A stretch of DNA of 64,000 nucleotides from assembly GCA_009760855.2 (NCBI GenBank), contig WPIO01000009.1, positions 9,005,001 to 9,069,000 of the forward strand, written 5' to 3'. The notes beneath the pieces were generated by a model. That model did not search any database and was not told the origin of the DNA. It was given only the letters and a program-made list of their open reading frames with translations. Made by a program: the position numbers and the translations under genes. Positions 53,959 through 64,000 of this stretch are shown piece by piece. Within the stretch, counting starts at the first letter, position 1. Each line of letters begins with the position of its first letter. The stretch comes from Cristatella mucedo (lineage: Eukaryota; Bryozoa; Phylactolaemata; Cristatellidae).

Positions 53959-56700
53959 CGCGCTTTCGGCCGCAGGCTGACGCATCCTGCCAATCGTTCG
54001 CGAGCCGGAAACTTCAAGAAGCTCCGCTCCTTGCCTGTAGTTCTCTGCGGACGTAAGTCCGACGTCGACTCCCACTAGCGGGCGCAGCAGCTGCTCGAAT
54101 TCATCTTCGCTCCGAGGCGGCGCATTAGCGCCTAGACAACGAGCGGTTTACCCATATAACGCCCTCGCTTCCCACCGGGCGGCGGTCGGCGCCCTCTAGC
54201 GGCGTCCGCATAGCCACCGCGCTGTTCCATAATTCGAAGCCTGCGGCGGCGGCGGCGGCGGCCAAGCTCCTCGGCGCCGGTCGAGTGGCCGACGAACGCT
54301 TGAACCCGCTCGCCGGCGGTACACCTAGCGGCCCGGCGGCGGGATGGACGGAGCGCGCAGAATTCGCCGCTTCCGGCCGAGCGAGCGAGCGAGCGACTGA
54401 CCGACCGGAAGCCGTCACCGCTCTCGCGCTCCAGACCGAGGCGAGCCACAGCGCATCTCCAGCGGCGGCTGGCGCTTCCGCCGCTGCTGCGCGGACCGCC
54501 GACGTCCGGTCGGTCGGTCGGTCGGCGGTCGGACGTCCTGAGTCGTTCGGGCTGCGGATCGAAGCGACCGCATTCGTTGGCAGAGCTGGCTGGCTGGCTG
54601 GCGCATCTAATGCAAACGCACGAGTGACGTGTGACGGCACAGCGATGTGAGTGATGGCACGAGTGATGCCGCGGCCTTCACCGACTACTTCTCAAAAGAG
54701 CCGGTCCTCAGCAGAGCGCGCCCTCTCGCGACCGTTCGCTGGTCGCGCCTACTCACCGCGACGCTTCGGCGAACGGAGAGAGTCGCAGGCGGCGATACAC
54801 TCCGACAGCGGCCTTCAACATGACCTCTGTCTGTCTGTCTGTTCCCACTTCTCTCCACCTCTCTCCAACTTCGAGCAATTCTCGCTGCGCGAGCGTAAAA
54901 AGAGGAAGCGGTGATTGATTCGAGCAAAGAGTCCGACGCCGGACGCATTTCTGTTCAGAAAAGGGTAGACTTATTTAAAGCCCGCGCATTTTACTTCGCG
55001 TATTCTGGAGACAGGCTGGCATTTAGCTGCAGCAAACGAGTGTTGAAGCATCGTATTTGGTCGCTCTAGCTTCAGGCCATGGCGTCGGGACGGACCTTTT
55101 TCACGTCGCTTTCACGTTCCCTACCTTCCACCGCTTTTCGAAGATGTGCTTTCCGCGTCGCATGACCTAGCGATCTGGCGATTGGTTGTCGCCTCTTTGC
55201 TGTACTGCGTTCCATCGCTAGGCCACGCCACCTGGCGGTCGCTTGACGACGCCCCGCCGCAGTGCACCGGTCAAATCGGTCGCCGTTCTCTCGTCTTCTC
55301 CGGCGATTCTGGCTGCCCTTCAAGCGGCGCTCGACAAGAGCGTCGCGTAATGGTCATGTGCGCGACGCGCGCGCGAGCGGAGTCGCCTAGAACGGAGCGT
55401 GCCCGGTCAGATCGGAAACGTCGTTCGACCTATTTTTTTGAGGGGGTCTCGCTGGCGCAGCGCCGTCGGCGAGCAACAATGCTTATAGCTACGTTTTTAT
55501 TACTATAGCGAACCTTTGAAGGGCTGCGCCGACCCTCCGCCAAGGTGGCCACATTACGCAGCCCGCTCAATGGGAAACAGTCCGGTGGCTATACGCTCGA
55601 TGATGAGAAAAACACTCGACGCGCCCAGAGATTAAAGCGGCCGCGGCGCGTCGTTAGTTTTGCCGAGATCTCAGTTAGGGACCGGCGTGCGAAAGGTTAT
55701 ATGCATGCAGGTATGCGCGGGCTCCCCGCGTGCGCCCAGCCGATTAACGCTTTTCCGGCCACGGCCTACGAGCTACGGCGGAGCGCTGCCGCGGACGCGG
55801 CTGCGCCGCCAGCCGGGCGGAAGCCAGCGGCGCAGGCGCACGTGTTTTGTCGCTCCCGCTGTCGCCGAGACTAAACCGACGCGAGTTCCGAAGGTTCCGA
55901 AGCGGCTTCCGCCGCTCTGCAGGTGTTTCGGCTGGCGGCGACGGTGCAATGAAAAAACAGGAAAATGTATACGCTCTCTGCGGTCGGCCGCCGGCTGATG
56001 GCCGACGAGACGCCCGCAGGCCGGCGCGCGCCCGGCGACGCGCGCGATCGTCAGCTGGTCGCTCATGGATGGCGGCGAGCGTCGAGGACGACGTGTCGCC
56101 ACTAGCGACTGGTCGCTGTCTGGCGCCGGCGGCTACTGTAGAATGGGCGACGGCTGGCTGGCTGGCGGGCGGAGGAGCGAGCTGCAGCGTAGCAGCTCAG
56201 CTACCTGGCTGAGTGCCGCTCGCACTCTATACGTCCCTCCTACGCCCCCCGGACCGTAGCGGACGATGAAATGCTGACCCAGACTTCCAGTCGGCGAGCG
56301 ACCGCCGCCGAGTGGTCGGGTCGAGTAAGCGCCTGAGCGACAGACGAGCTTCTCTGCGACGCTTCGCTCTCGCGCGCTCGCCACGCCCCTTGGGTTAAAA
56401 CCTCGCTAGCTCAGGCGCCCGGCTCCGCTTCCGCCTCTGCGTTCGCGACCGGCGCCAGTCAGCGAGCGACGGGCAGGTCGCGCTCTCTCTCTTGCTCTCT
56501 CTCTCTCTCTATCTCTTGCTCTCTCTCGCGCACGCGCTCTGCTCCTCTCCAGCATCATCTCGCCGCTCCTCGACTGTCCACCTCACTCAGTCACTCCGCT
56601 CCTCGCCCTCCGCCCTCTCTTCATTTTGCTGGATGGAGTCTGCTGGCTACAGAAACTTTTCCAGCGTAGCAACCACTTTGTCTTGTGCGGCTTTACAGAG
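53959..56700. other. CpG-rich stretch without recognised gene
   Basis: Very high CpG density. Many frames are open on both strands because stop codons are rare in such sequence; none shows a domain or clean exon boundaries. Confidence 0.5.
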
Positions 56701-56702
56701 TC

Positions 56703-56707
56703 ACTGG

Positions 56708-56745
<38 letters not shown>

Positions 56746-56796
56746 TATATATGTATGTATGTATCTGTGTGTATCTGTGTGTATCTGCACACACAA

Positions 56797-56827
<31 letters not shown>

Positions 56828-56905
56828 CATACACACACACATATATATGTATATGTATACATGTATATGTATGCGATATAAATAAATAAATATATATATA
56901 TATGT
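56703..56905. repeat. compound (TA)n/(CA)n/(GTAT)n microsatellite
   Basis: TA, GTAT, CACA and ATAC tracts in succession. Confidence 0.92.
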
Positions 56906-58017
56906 AGAGAACGAGAGAAAGAGAGGGCGAGAAAGAGACGGAGACGCATATCCCACCAACGGCAGCGTCGCTGGCGACGCGAGCCGAAGAACGGCTGCGA
57001 AGGCGGCTTGCAGGCCTACGCGCGATCTCACTTTCCCGAGTCCATTTTACTCTAGTCTCCGGCAGTCGCCACGGCGCTCTCGTGCGTCTCGTGCGACTGT
57101 GCGGTCGGTTAAAAAAGGCAGCAAGCCCGAGGCTAATACGTAAAGTAAGAATGGTGCGTAAAAATGAACTTGCTACGCATATATAATCCGAAACAAAGCA
57201 TATCCTATTTATTGCTTGTCATTAAGTCTTGGTCCGAAAGCGAGAGAGCGAGTGAATGAGTGAGCGAGTGAGTGAGTGAGTGAGTGAGAGAGCTTGAACC
57301 CGAGGGCCTATTGCTCGCTGCTCCTATTGCGCTCAGCGCGAGAGCGCTGAACGGTGGACGCGGGAGCCTTCGCTGCCGCCGCAAATCGGCGAACGATCCG
57401 CGCTGCTGCTGCTGTGCGGAGCCTTTTATTACAACACAAAAGACGAAAGAATACAACGTAAATTCTGCCTAGTAGCAAAAAATAGCCGCTCGCGCGGTCC
57501 AGCAGCAACGTGCAGCGGCGGCAGCAGCAGCGTGCAGCGGCAGCAGCGAGAGCGTCAAAGCGACGCAGCTGCAGCTGCTGCTCCTGCTTCGCCCTGCTTG
57601 GAGCAGCAGCAGCAGCAGCAGCGATAGCAGCTGCTCCCGCTCGCTGCTATCGCTGCGATCCTGCGTAGACGACGCGAGGCCACCGCCGCCGACGACGGAC
57701 GTAGTCACCGATCGGCTGCAGTCGGCCGCCTCGCACAATGTCTCGCGCGCTGTCAGCGACGCCTCCGTCGACATTGACCTCAATCGACCTTGACCTTCGC
57801 CGGTCTTGGCCCTACGCTTCGCCGTCCTCGTCACTCGTCCTTGTCGCCCTCGCTCACTCGAGAGACATTGTTTAATTTAAGGGGAAATGAAGCGGCAACA
57901 GAGCCGCCACCAAGCCGCTCCGCTCTCGTCGGCCGCCCGGTGCGGCGGCTGCGCTCCGCGGCTTCGGTCGCCATTGTTCCGCCGGTCGACCCGGCGGCGG
58001 TGGCGTCGGCGAACCGC
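56906..58017 (-). other. MyoD 3' flank, including TGAG and CAG repeats
   Basis: A TGAG/AGTG repeat at about 57254-57290 and CAG/CTG-rich stretches at 57505-57640. Probably contains the MyoD 3' UTR in its upper part (57425-58017). Confidence 0.5.
57425..57430 (-). terminator. AATAAA polyadenylation signal, MyoD
   Basis: TTTATT on the + strand, about 590 bases beyond the stop codon; the first such hexamer seen downstream. Confidence 0.4.
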
Positions 58018-58142
58018 TTACATGGTCGCGTGGCCCGGTTCGGTGTTGCCGCTCGGACTGCTGGCAACCGTGGCCGGCGTGATGCTCTCGACGATCAGCG
58101 ATAGACAGTCCAAGCTTGATCCGGCCGGCTTGGGTTCGAAGC
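58018..58142 (-). CDS. MyoD (nautilus): MyoD exon 3 (C-terminal helix motif)
   Basis: Acceptor CTCACTTTCCAG ahead of 58142. Two bases complete Gly with exon 2; then [20 protein letters not shown] and 20 more residues to TAA at 58020-58018. Vertebrate MyoD has SSLDCLSSIVERIS near its end. Confidence 0.93.
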
Positions 58143-58706
58143 CTGGAAAGTGAGCGCGAGGCGAGCCGCGTGACCGCTCTGCCGGCGGACGAGACTGCGC
58201 GAGACCGCTCGAGAATTCGCGAGCCGGCGCGCGAGACTGCTCCAGCGTCAGCGACGGGCCCGCGAGGTTCGGTCGTTGGCAAGGCGACAGGAGGCGGCGG
58301 CTGCAGGCCAGCCGGAAAGAGGCGCCCCGCCCGAGCCCCTCCCTGTCTACTTCCGCTGGTGCCGGCGTAAGGTGAGGCGGCGCACTCACGCGGCGCCGAA
58401 CTTGCGCGGTGCGCGCACGCGCGCGCGCGCACGTCCCGCGAATTCCGAAGCCTAACTTCGTTATCTGCCGCCATGTGGCTAGCGCGTAACTAGGACCCAG
58501 CCTGGGACGTCTCCTCCGCTACGTCGTGGGATGTGAAAAAATGTCGGCTAGCCCTCGCCGGCCTTCATACCTGGGTTGGGAGGAATGTAAGATTGGCCGT
58601 ATTCGTACGAGTGCTGACCAATCAAGCTTTCCCCTCCGTAGTAAGTGCTGCCGTTAACCGGCTGCAAAGGAACGAAAGACAAGGCGAATCGAATTACACG
58701 GCCTCC

Positions 58707-58744
<38 letters not shown>

Positions 58745-59200
58745 GCAGGGCGGCGGGGAAAGAGTGGGAGAGCGGGAGACATAAATCAGCTCGCTCGCTC
58801 GCTCGCTCGCTTGCTCGCTAGCTTGTGGCGGATTCGCGAGTGAACGGCAAGGCCGGGGCCGCCGCCGCCGTCGTCAGGGATCGCGCTCGCTCGCGACTCC
58901 GCGCGAAACTTCCGCCGGCCGCGTGCGAGGGCAGCTCGCCGCCATCCTGCCGCCGGTTTATAGGTCCGCTTTAAAGGGCCTACAGGGCCGCAGCGTTATC
59001 GAGGTTCGAGTACCAATCGCGACGGCGGCGGCGACGGCACGAGTGAGCGCGAAGATGCGGTGGCACCGCCCTGCCAGGGTTCGCGAGCCGAGAGGGCGGA
59101 GCCGGAGCGCCTCCACCCTCTCGGCTCGCGAAGGTGGTGTTTTTGTCACCGAACCCACTGACTTAGAGAGTGACTCATAGAGAGACAGAGAGACAGAGAC

Positions 59201-59261
<61 letters not shown>

Positions 59262-59336
59262 TATATGTATACATATATATATGTATACATACATATATAT
59301 ATATATATATATATGTGTGTGTATATATATATACAA

Positions 59337-59375
<39 letters not shown>

Positions 59376-60833
59376 GGGAGAGAGAGAGAGGGAGAGAGAG
59401 AGAGAGAGAGAGAGAAAGAGGGAGTCCGCCGAAGAAGCCATTCGGGATCGGCGCGGTTCTAGCTGTTATTGCGCACGGTTGTTTGTTTAAAGCTACCTCA
59501 GGACCGCCTGCCCAACGAAGATAATTAGCTGATGATTATTCGGGCCCATAAAACGCCGCCGCAGTCTGCAAGAGAACCGAGGACCGAGCCAAGGAGGAGC
59601 GATTTCTCAGCGGCGGCGGCGGTCGCGTCATCGCATCCGCCTTCTGCCGGTCGGGCGCTCTCACGAACCGCCGTCGATCGTCGGCGAGTCGATAGTAGCC
59701 TCACTTACCCCCCCTCTCCCCCTGGAGACGGGGAGGGTGGGCCTCTGGGTTGAGGACTGCCCGGGGCGGGGGGGGCGGCGGTGGGGGGGAGTAGTAAGTT
59801 GGCTGAAGCGGGAGCGAGCGGTCGGCACGAGCGACGATGCGGTGCCGTCATGGCGGGCCGTCCGCCGCCGTCCCGGGACGGTCGTCGACGATCGAGCGGG
59901 CAGCTTCGCAGCGGCTTCGCAGCGGCGCGCTGCCGCACTTACCAGGCTGTAGGCGGCCGCCTGCTGGCTGGCCGCGGCAGCGGCCGCCGCCGCGTCGCGC
60001 TGCTGCTGCTGTTCGTCGGCGTCGCGCTTGGCCGCCGGCGGCGGCGGCCGCGGCCGGTTCCCGTTCAGCATGCTCTCGAGGTTCTCGATGTAGTCGATGG
60101 CGTTTCGCAGTATCTCCACCTTGGGCAGGCGCTGGTTCGGGTTGGAGCAAGTCCGTCGCTTCAGCGTCTCGAACGCCTCGTTGACCTTGCGCAGGCGCCG
60201 CCGCTCGCGCATGGTCGCGGCCTTGCGGCGATCGACGGTGACCGTCTTCTTCTTGCACGCCTTGCACGCCCACAGCAGGCAGCGCCGGCCGCCCGGGCCG
60301 TGGTAGCCCGGCTCGAGCACGTGATGCTCGTCGCCCTCGTCGTCGCCCGACGAGTCGCCGCAGCCGACCGTGTCGTCGTCCTTGCCGCCGCCGCCGCCGC
60401 GCTTGTCACCGTCGGCGTTCTTCTTGCTGCCGCCGCCGCTGCCGTCGTCGTCGTCATCGTCGGGCGACGCCGGAGGCGACGACGAGCTGCGGTTGCTGCT
60501 CTGGCTCACGTCGGGAGCGTATTCGATGGCGGCGGCGGCGGCGGCGGTGCCCGAGGCGCCGGTGGCACCGGCCGCGGTGGTCGGCCGGTGCCACTTGTAC
60601 GCGTCCACCGGCTGCGCGATGTGCTGCATGTACGCCTGCTCGTAGCGCGCCGCCGTCGCGGCCGCCGCGGCCGCCGCGGCGCTCTGCTGCTGGTGATGGT
60701 GGTGGTGGTGGTACGGCGCGCTGTAGGCGGCCATGTCGAGCATGTGGCCCGGAGTCGGGAAGTAGTAGTTGTAGATGGCCTTGGACGGATCGTCGTAGCG
60801 ACAGCTTCCGCGCCCATCTGCCGTCATCATCAT
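58018..60833 (-). CDS. MyoD (nautilus): MyoD-family myogenic bHLH factor, complete (gene span over three exons)
   Basis: Exons 60833-59943, 58661-58571 and 58142-58018 join in phase (0; 1+2) into 1107 bases, 368 residues. MyoD-family factors pair with E proteins on E boxes in the nucleus and switch on muscle genes. Seen in order: an N-terminal region with [16 protein letters not shown], a His/Gln tract (about 42-50), Ala runs, an Asp run (125-130) and Gly-rich linkers; the His/Cys-rich Myf segment HVLEPGYHG...[12 protein letters not shown] (about 171-196); the basic region [20 protein letters not shown] (201-220) with the Ala-Thr and Lys of the myogenic code; the helix-loop-helix to NLESML (251-256); and the C-terminal helix motif [13 protein letters not shown] (336-348) shared with vertebrate MyoD. 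It is longer than most because of the low-complexity runs. Confidence 0.95.
58143..58570 (-). other. MyoD intron 2
   Basis: 428 bases, GC-rich, no repeat recognised. Confidence 0.8.
58571..58661 (-). CDS. MyoD (nautilus): MyoD exon 2 (small)
   Basis: Acceptor CGTTCCTTTGCAG ahead of 58661, donor CCAG|GTATGA at 58570. 91 bases: [10 protein letters not shown]...[12 protein letters not shown] plus one base. Tyr-rich like the small second exon of vertebrate MyoD genes, and it is the piece needed to bring exon 1 (phase 0) and exon 3 (phase 1) into register. Confidence 0.9.
58709..58742. repeat. (GA)n microsatellite
   Basis: Pure GA tract in MyoD intron 1, about 50 bases from exon 2. Confidence 0.92.
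59080..59132. repeat. 17-bp perfect inverted repeat
   Basis: TTCGCGAGCCGAGAGGG at 59080-59096 and its exact reverse complement at 59116-59132, with 19 bases between them. Confidence 0.88.
59200..59424. repeat. compound (TA)n/(GTAT)n/(CA)n/(GA)n microsatellite
   Basis: About 170 bases of TA-type repeats followed by GA repeats, inside MyoD intron 1. Confidence 0.95.
59943..60833 (-). CDS. MyoD (nautilus): MyoD exon 1 (Myf segment and bHLH)
   Basis: The first of three consecutive ATG codons is at 60833-60831; the frame is open for nine more codons upstream without an ATG. The donor is CTG|GTAAGT at 59942, phase 0. All DNA-binding and dimerisation determinants lie in this exon, as in vertebrate MyoD genes. 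Its GC-rich Ala, Gly, Asp and Gln runs leave the opposite strand open over more than 400 codons. Confidence 0.95.
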
Positions 60834-61130
60834 TTTAACCTGCACGCGAGCACGAAGCACCGTCTAGTTAAACGTCAGCGGCCGACGAGAGGCGGCGGCG
60901 GCGGCGGCGGCGAACCGAGGACGGCGGCGGCGGCGGCTGGAGCCCACGGCGGCGGCCCCGGGCCGCAGCTCTGCCGCAGCTCTGCCGCAGCCGCATTTGC
61001 GACCGCCGAGCGGCGCCGAACTGGCTCAGCAGCCGAAGCAGAGTGAGAGCAGAATATACCGAAATAGATTCTGCAACTCGCTCGGCGCTGATGGCAGTGG
61101 CTCCCCCTTGCTTTCCGGATTTTGTCTAGC
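60834..61130 (-). promoter_or_regulatory. MyoD 5' flank with a TATA-like element
   Basis: On the - strand a TATTTCGGTATATTC stretch lies at about 61052-61068, roughly 220-235 bases before the start codon. GGC-repeat-rich sequence lies between. Assignment as the core promoter is inference. Confidence 0.3.
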
Positions 61131-61135
61131 CCGTC

Positions 61136-61214
<79 letters not shown>
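61131..61214. repeat. (CT)n microsatellite
   Basis: CT tract upstream of MyoD. Confidence 0.95.
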
Positions 61215-61215
<1 letters not shown>

Positions 61216-61269
61216 GCTGTCTATCGATCTACATACACGCACTCGCACATGCTCGCGAGTCTCTCTCTC

Positions 61270-61273
<4 letters not shown>

Positions 61274-61352
<79 letters not shown>

Positions 61353-61358
61353 GTGTGT
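61274..61358. repeat. (GT)n microsatellite
   Basis: GT tract with one GCGT interruption near its end. Confidence 0.95.
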
Positions 61359-64000
61359 CTATACTTCGCGTCTACTCCAAAAAAGTCGCGGCGCGAGAAC
61401 AAACTGCCGCGCGCTGAACGCCTCTTCCCGCGCGGAACTTACCGGACTTGCGGCGAGTAGAAGCGACCTCACCCTTGGCTTAATAGAGAGTCCGAGCGGC
61501 ACTTCGCGGCGTCGCTATCCGCTAGCTGCCGTCTAGGGCCGCCGACGCTCTGCGTCGACCGCTCGCTGCGACTTCTCGGGAGAGGGTCGCCGCTGCAGTC
61601 GGTCACCGCTGCAGCCGCTCGGCACGAGAGCGGACGACGCTGAGAGCAACGACCACAAAACTCGTTGCTCGGCTCAGCAGTAGCAAGCAGCAGCAAGCTG
61701 AAAGATCCGTCTCGAGCCGCGCGCGGATAGTATCTGAATAAAACAACACGGTAGCAGCTCACATATAACAACCGGCGAAACCCGATCTGGCCATGTTGGC
61801 GCAGACTAATCGTTTTGCCATTCGCCACTGATTTGCTCGCGGGATTCGCGGGGAGTCGCCCGCCGCCCGCGCCGCATGGGCGCCACGCCCACCGCGTTGC
61901 CACCAGGCAGAGGCAGAGGAATTCCTCCTACGAGTTGGGGCGGTCTGGCCCGGAAATGCGCTATCCGCAACCGATGCCGGCGCGGCGGCTCAGGCGACGC
62001 GCGGAAGCGTATCTCTCTCGCGCGCCGCCGCCGACAGGTGCCCGACGGAGGCGAGCGGGGGGGGGGCGGCACTGCTGGCGGACTCTGGCACTGGTTCAGT
62101 AAGTCCAGTCGGCCGCCGCCGGCTGCCTGGTACCGAGACGACGCCGCCGCCGCCGCACGAATGACTAACGTTCGCGGCTTCGCCGTGCGGCGGCCGCGTC
62201 TCGCCCGCCGCTAGCCGCCGCGCTTTCCGCGAGGCTTGGCGACGCCGCGCTTCGGAGCGTCGTCGCTCGCGCGTCTCATGCGAGCGTCGCTTCGCGTGCG
62301 AGCGACACGCGGGGGCGCAGCGAATCGCGCCGTCTGCCGCGCGCTCCGCTTCCGCTTCCGTGGCAGAGCTTCCGCCGCAGCGCCTCGTGTAGCTGGCCGA
62401 CTAGAGCAGCTGACTAGTGCGGCGGCGACGATGACGAAGCGAATAGCACAGCGCTCGCGCCCGAAGTCCGCCGCCCAGTCCCCGGCTACGGACCGGCCCG
62501 GCCTGAGCTGAGCCGAGCGCCGCGCGGCGGCGGCGGCGGCGAAGTCTTCTCGCTCGCGGCGATTCTCGTCGGCAGCGAGAGCCTCCTCCTCCTCCTCCTC
62601 CTCGCCCGCTCGAGAGTCAGTTTGGCTGACGGCCTGAAGACCGACTGGCCTGTTTCTGCATTCCGCTGACGCGCGGCCGACCAGCAAGAGAACAGCAACC
62701 CGACCTGGGCGCCTCGCATGCACCGGGCACAGCTCCACCGCTCGCTGCCGAACGTGCGCGCGCGGGCACTCGCCGCGCCCGCCGGCTCTCTGGCTGCCGC
62801 GCCTCCGCGTCGTCGGACGGACGTCGCCAGAACGCGCCGGACGCCGCCGTCGAACCGCAAGCGGCGCTCGGCGAGTCGGTCCGTGTCCAGTCGGCGGCCC
62901 AGCACGCTAAGTTTGCGGAATGTGAACTCCGGCGGACACTCGGCTTGCGATCTTCGCTGGAGTAGAGGCAGGGGGGTCCTTTAGGCTACAAGGAAAGCAA
63001 AACGCCGCCGCGAGCGGCGAGGCTGGCGGCGGCCTGGAGGCGCTTGGACGAAAAGCGATCGAGCGAGTCCACTTGAATTCTCAATCAGCCAGTGCTGGTC
63101 CTCCGAGTGTGGGCGTCGGTGGCCCTCAGCGAGAGCGACCCTTTCGACGAATAAGAAATGCTCTGCCCGACGGGTGCGACGCGCGAGTCGTGCGGCTCGC
63201 GAAGCGAGAGCCGCTGCGAGTTCCGGGCGAGCGCGCGAAGAAAGACGAGCAGACGACGGTGCACGCCCGACCGATTGCGGCCGCTTCCGCTTTTTCGCGC
63301 CGCTGCGCCATTTGCGGGGCGTTACGTAGGAGGGCCGCTGCCTGCGTTTTGTTCGGTTTACAGCTGTCACGTCGCTATATGTCAGCGCCGCTTCGCCGCT
63401 GCGTTCAACTTAGGCGCCGGAGCCGACGCCACGTAGCCTCCACTCCTCGGGAGCCCTGGAAGACGCGCTCTAGATTCGCTCGCGCCTGCGCGCTTAATCC
63501 GCCCGCGGACTCGCTTCGAAAGTCCTAGAATCGGCCGGTTACATATTAATTGCTTCCGCCGGCCACGTCCGTTTTCGCGGCATTTGCTGACGCGAGCCCG
63601 ACGGCGAGAGCGCCGGCGCGACTAATGGCCGTGCCGGACATCGCCCCGCCGCCCGACAACAGAGGCGTTCAGCCAAATCTCGCCTTCGTGCCGCGCCGTG
63701 CTTCGCTACGCGTGCGAGCGACCACGAGCGCGTCTCACTTTTTCGCCGCAGCGAGTCGCCCGACGGACTCGCGGAGGGACCGATCGCGCGCTCCAATTAC
63801 TACATGGGAAATCGCGTGCTCTCGTTTTTCACGCTTGACCAATCTCTCTCGCTCGCCGCTCACTCGAGATCGGCGCCACGTGCGGCGAACCGGGGTGCCG
63901 CGCTCGCCGCTCAGACTCCCGCGTCGCTGCCTCGCGTCGCGGCCGGGACCGGCGGGACAAAGTAGTGACTTCCGTTCCGTTGGCTTTGGCTGGCTGAAGA
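61359..64000. other. CpG-rich 5' flank, no gene recognised
   Basis: Dense CpG with Arg/Ala-type open frames on both strands. No domain, SINE or LINE was recognised, a contrast with the repeat-rich first 45 kb. Confidence 0.55.

Larger units (their letters stand above)
58662..59942 (-). other. MyoD intron 1 (1.28 kb)
   Basis: Contains a GA tract, a 17-bp hairpin, a compound TA microsatellite and a GA tract. Confidence 0.85.

Noticed and set aside
60834-60860. Upstream extension of MyoD by nine codons
   Set aside because: The frame is open but has no ATG; the triple ATG at 60833 is the natural start.
59781-61046. 421-codon open frame on the + strand
   Set aside because: It is antisense to MyoD exon 1. 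The Ala/Gly/Asp-coding GC-rich codons leave the other strand free of stops; the frame shows only Arg/Val/Ala runs and no domain.

Overview
This window is genomic DNA from an animal (a bilaterian that does not look vertebrate). Genes are split by GT-AG introns, the protein families are metazoan (a MyoD-family myogenic factor, ER peroxiredoxin PRDX4, the ciliary coiled-coil protein CCDC181, the BTB-protein IBTK), and the gaps are filled with non-LTR retrotransposon pieces, tRNA-derived SINEs, a hAT-like MITE and long dinucleotide microsatellites. I cannot name the phylum with confidence. All homology statements rest on family knowledge recalled from memory and reading of the sequence; no search was run.

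Four genes can be assembled exon by exon, and in each the splice phases close. (1) The 3' part of an IBTK homologue on the + strand: four phase-consistent internal exons plus a terminal exon (13190-28613), with one further candidate exon at 11182. (2) A complete CCDC181 homologue on the - strand: three coding exons, 36479 down to 30834, 579 aa. (3) A complete PRDX4 on the + strand: five coding exons, 43814-48586, 248 aa with a signal peptide. (4) A complete MyoD/nautilus gene on the - strand: three coding exons, 60833 down to 58018, 368 aa. IBTK and CCDC181 converge, CCDC181 and PRDX4 diverge, PRDX4 and MyoD converge. I see no functional link between them; this is ordinary animal gene order, not an operon.

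Region by region: 1-11 kb is repeat-rich DNA with one large 5'-truncated LINE (6.09-8.75 kb). 11-29 kb is IBTK with repeat-filled introns. 30-37 kb is CCDC181 and its CpG-rich promoter. 37-43.8 kb is intergenic and repeat-rich. 43.8-48.6 kb is PRDX4. 48.6-57.4 kb has no recognised gene and becomes very CpG-rich after about 52 kb. 57.4-64 kb is MyoD and a GC/CpG-rich 5' flank.

The most interesting pattern is a LINE/SINE partnership. The 3' end of the CR1/L2-like LINE ends in a two-stem hairpin. A tRNA-derived SINE present many times in the window carries the same hairpin as its tail, so it probably borrows the LINE's reverse transcriptase. Other notable items are several long perfect palindromes, a hAT-like MITE pair, a second tRNA-SINE family with an unrelated tail, an unclassified repeat pair joined to TC tracts, and a non-vertebrate-like C-terminal tetrapeptide on PRDX4.
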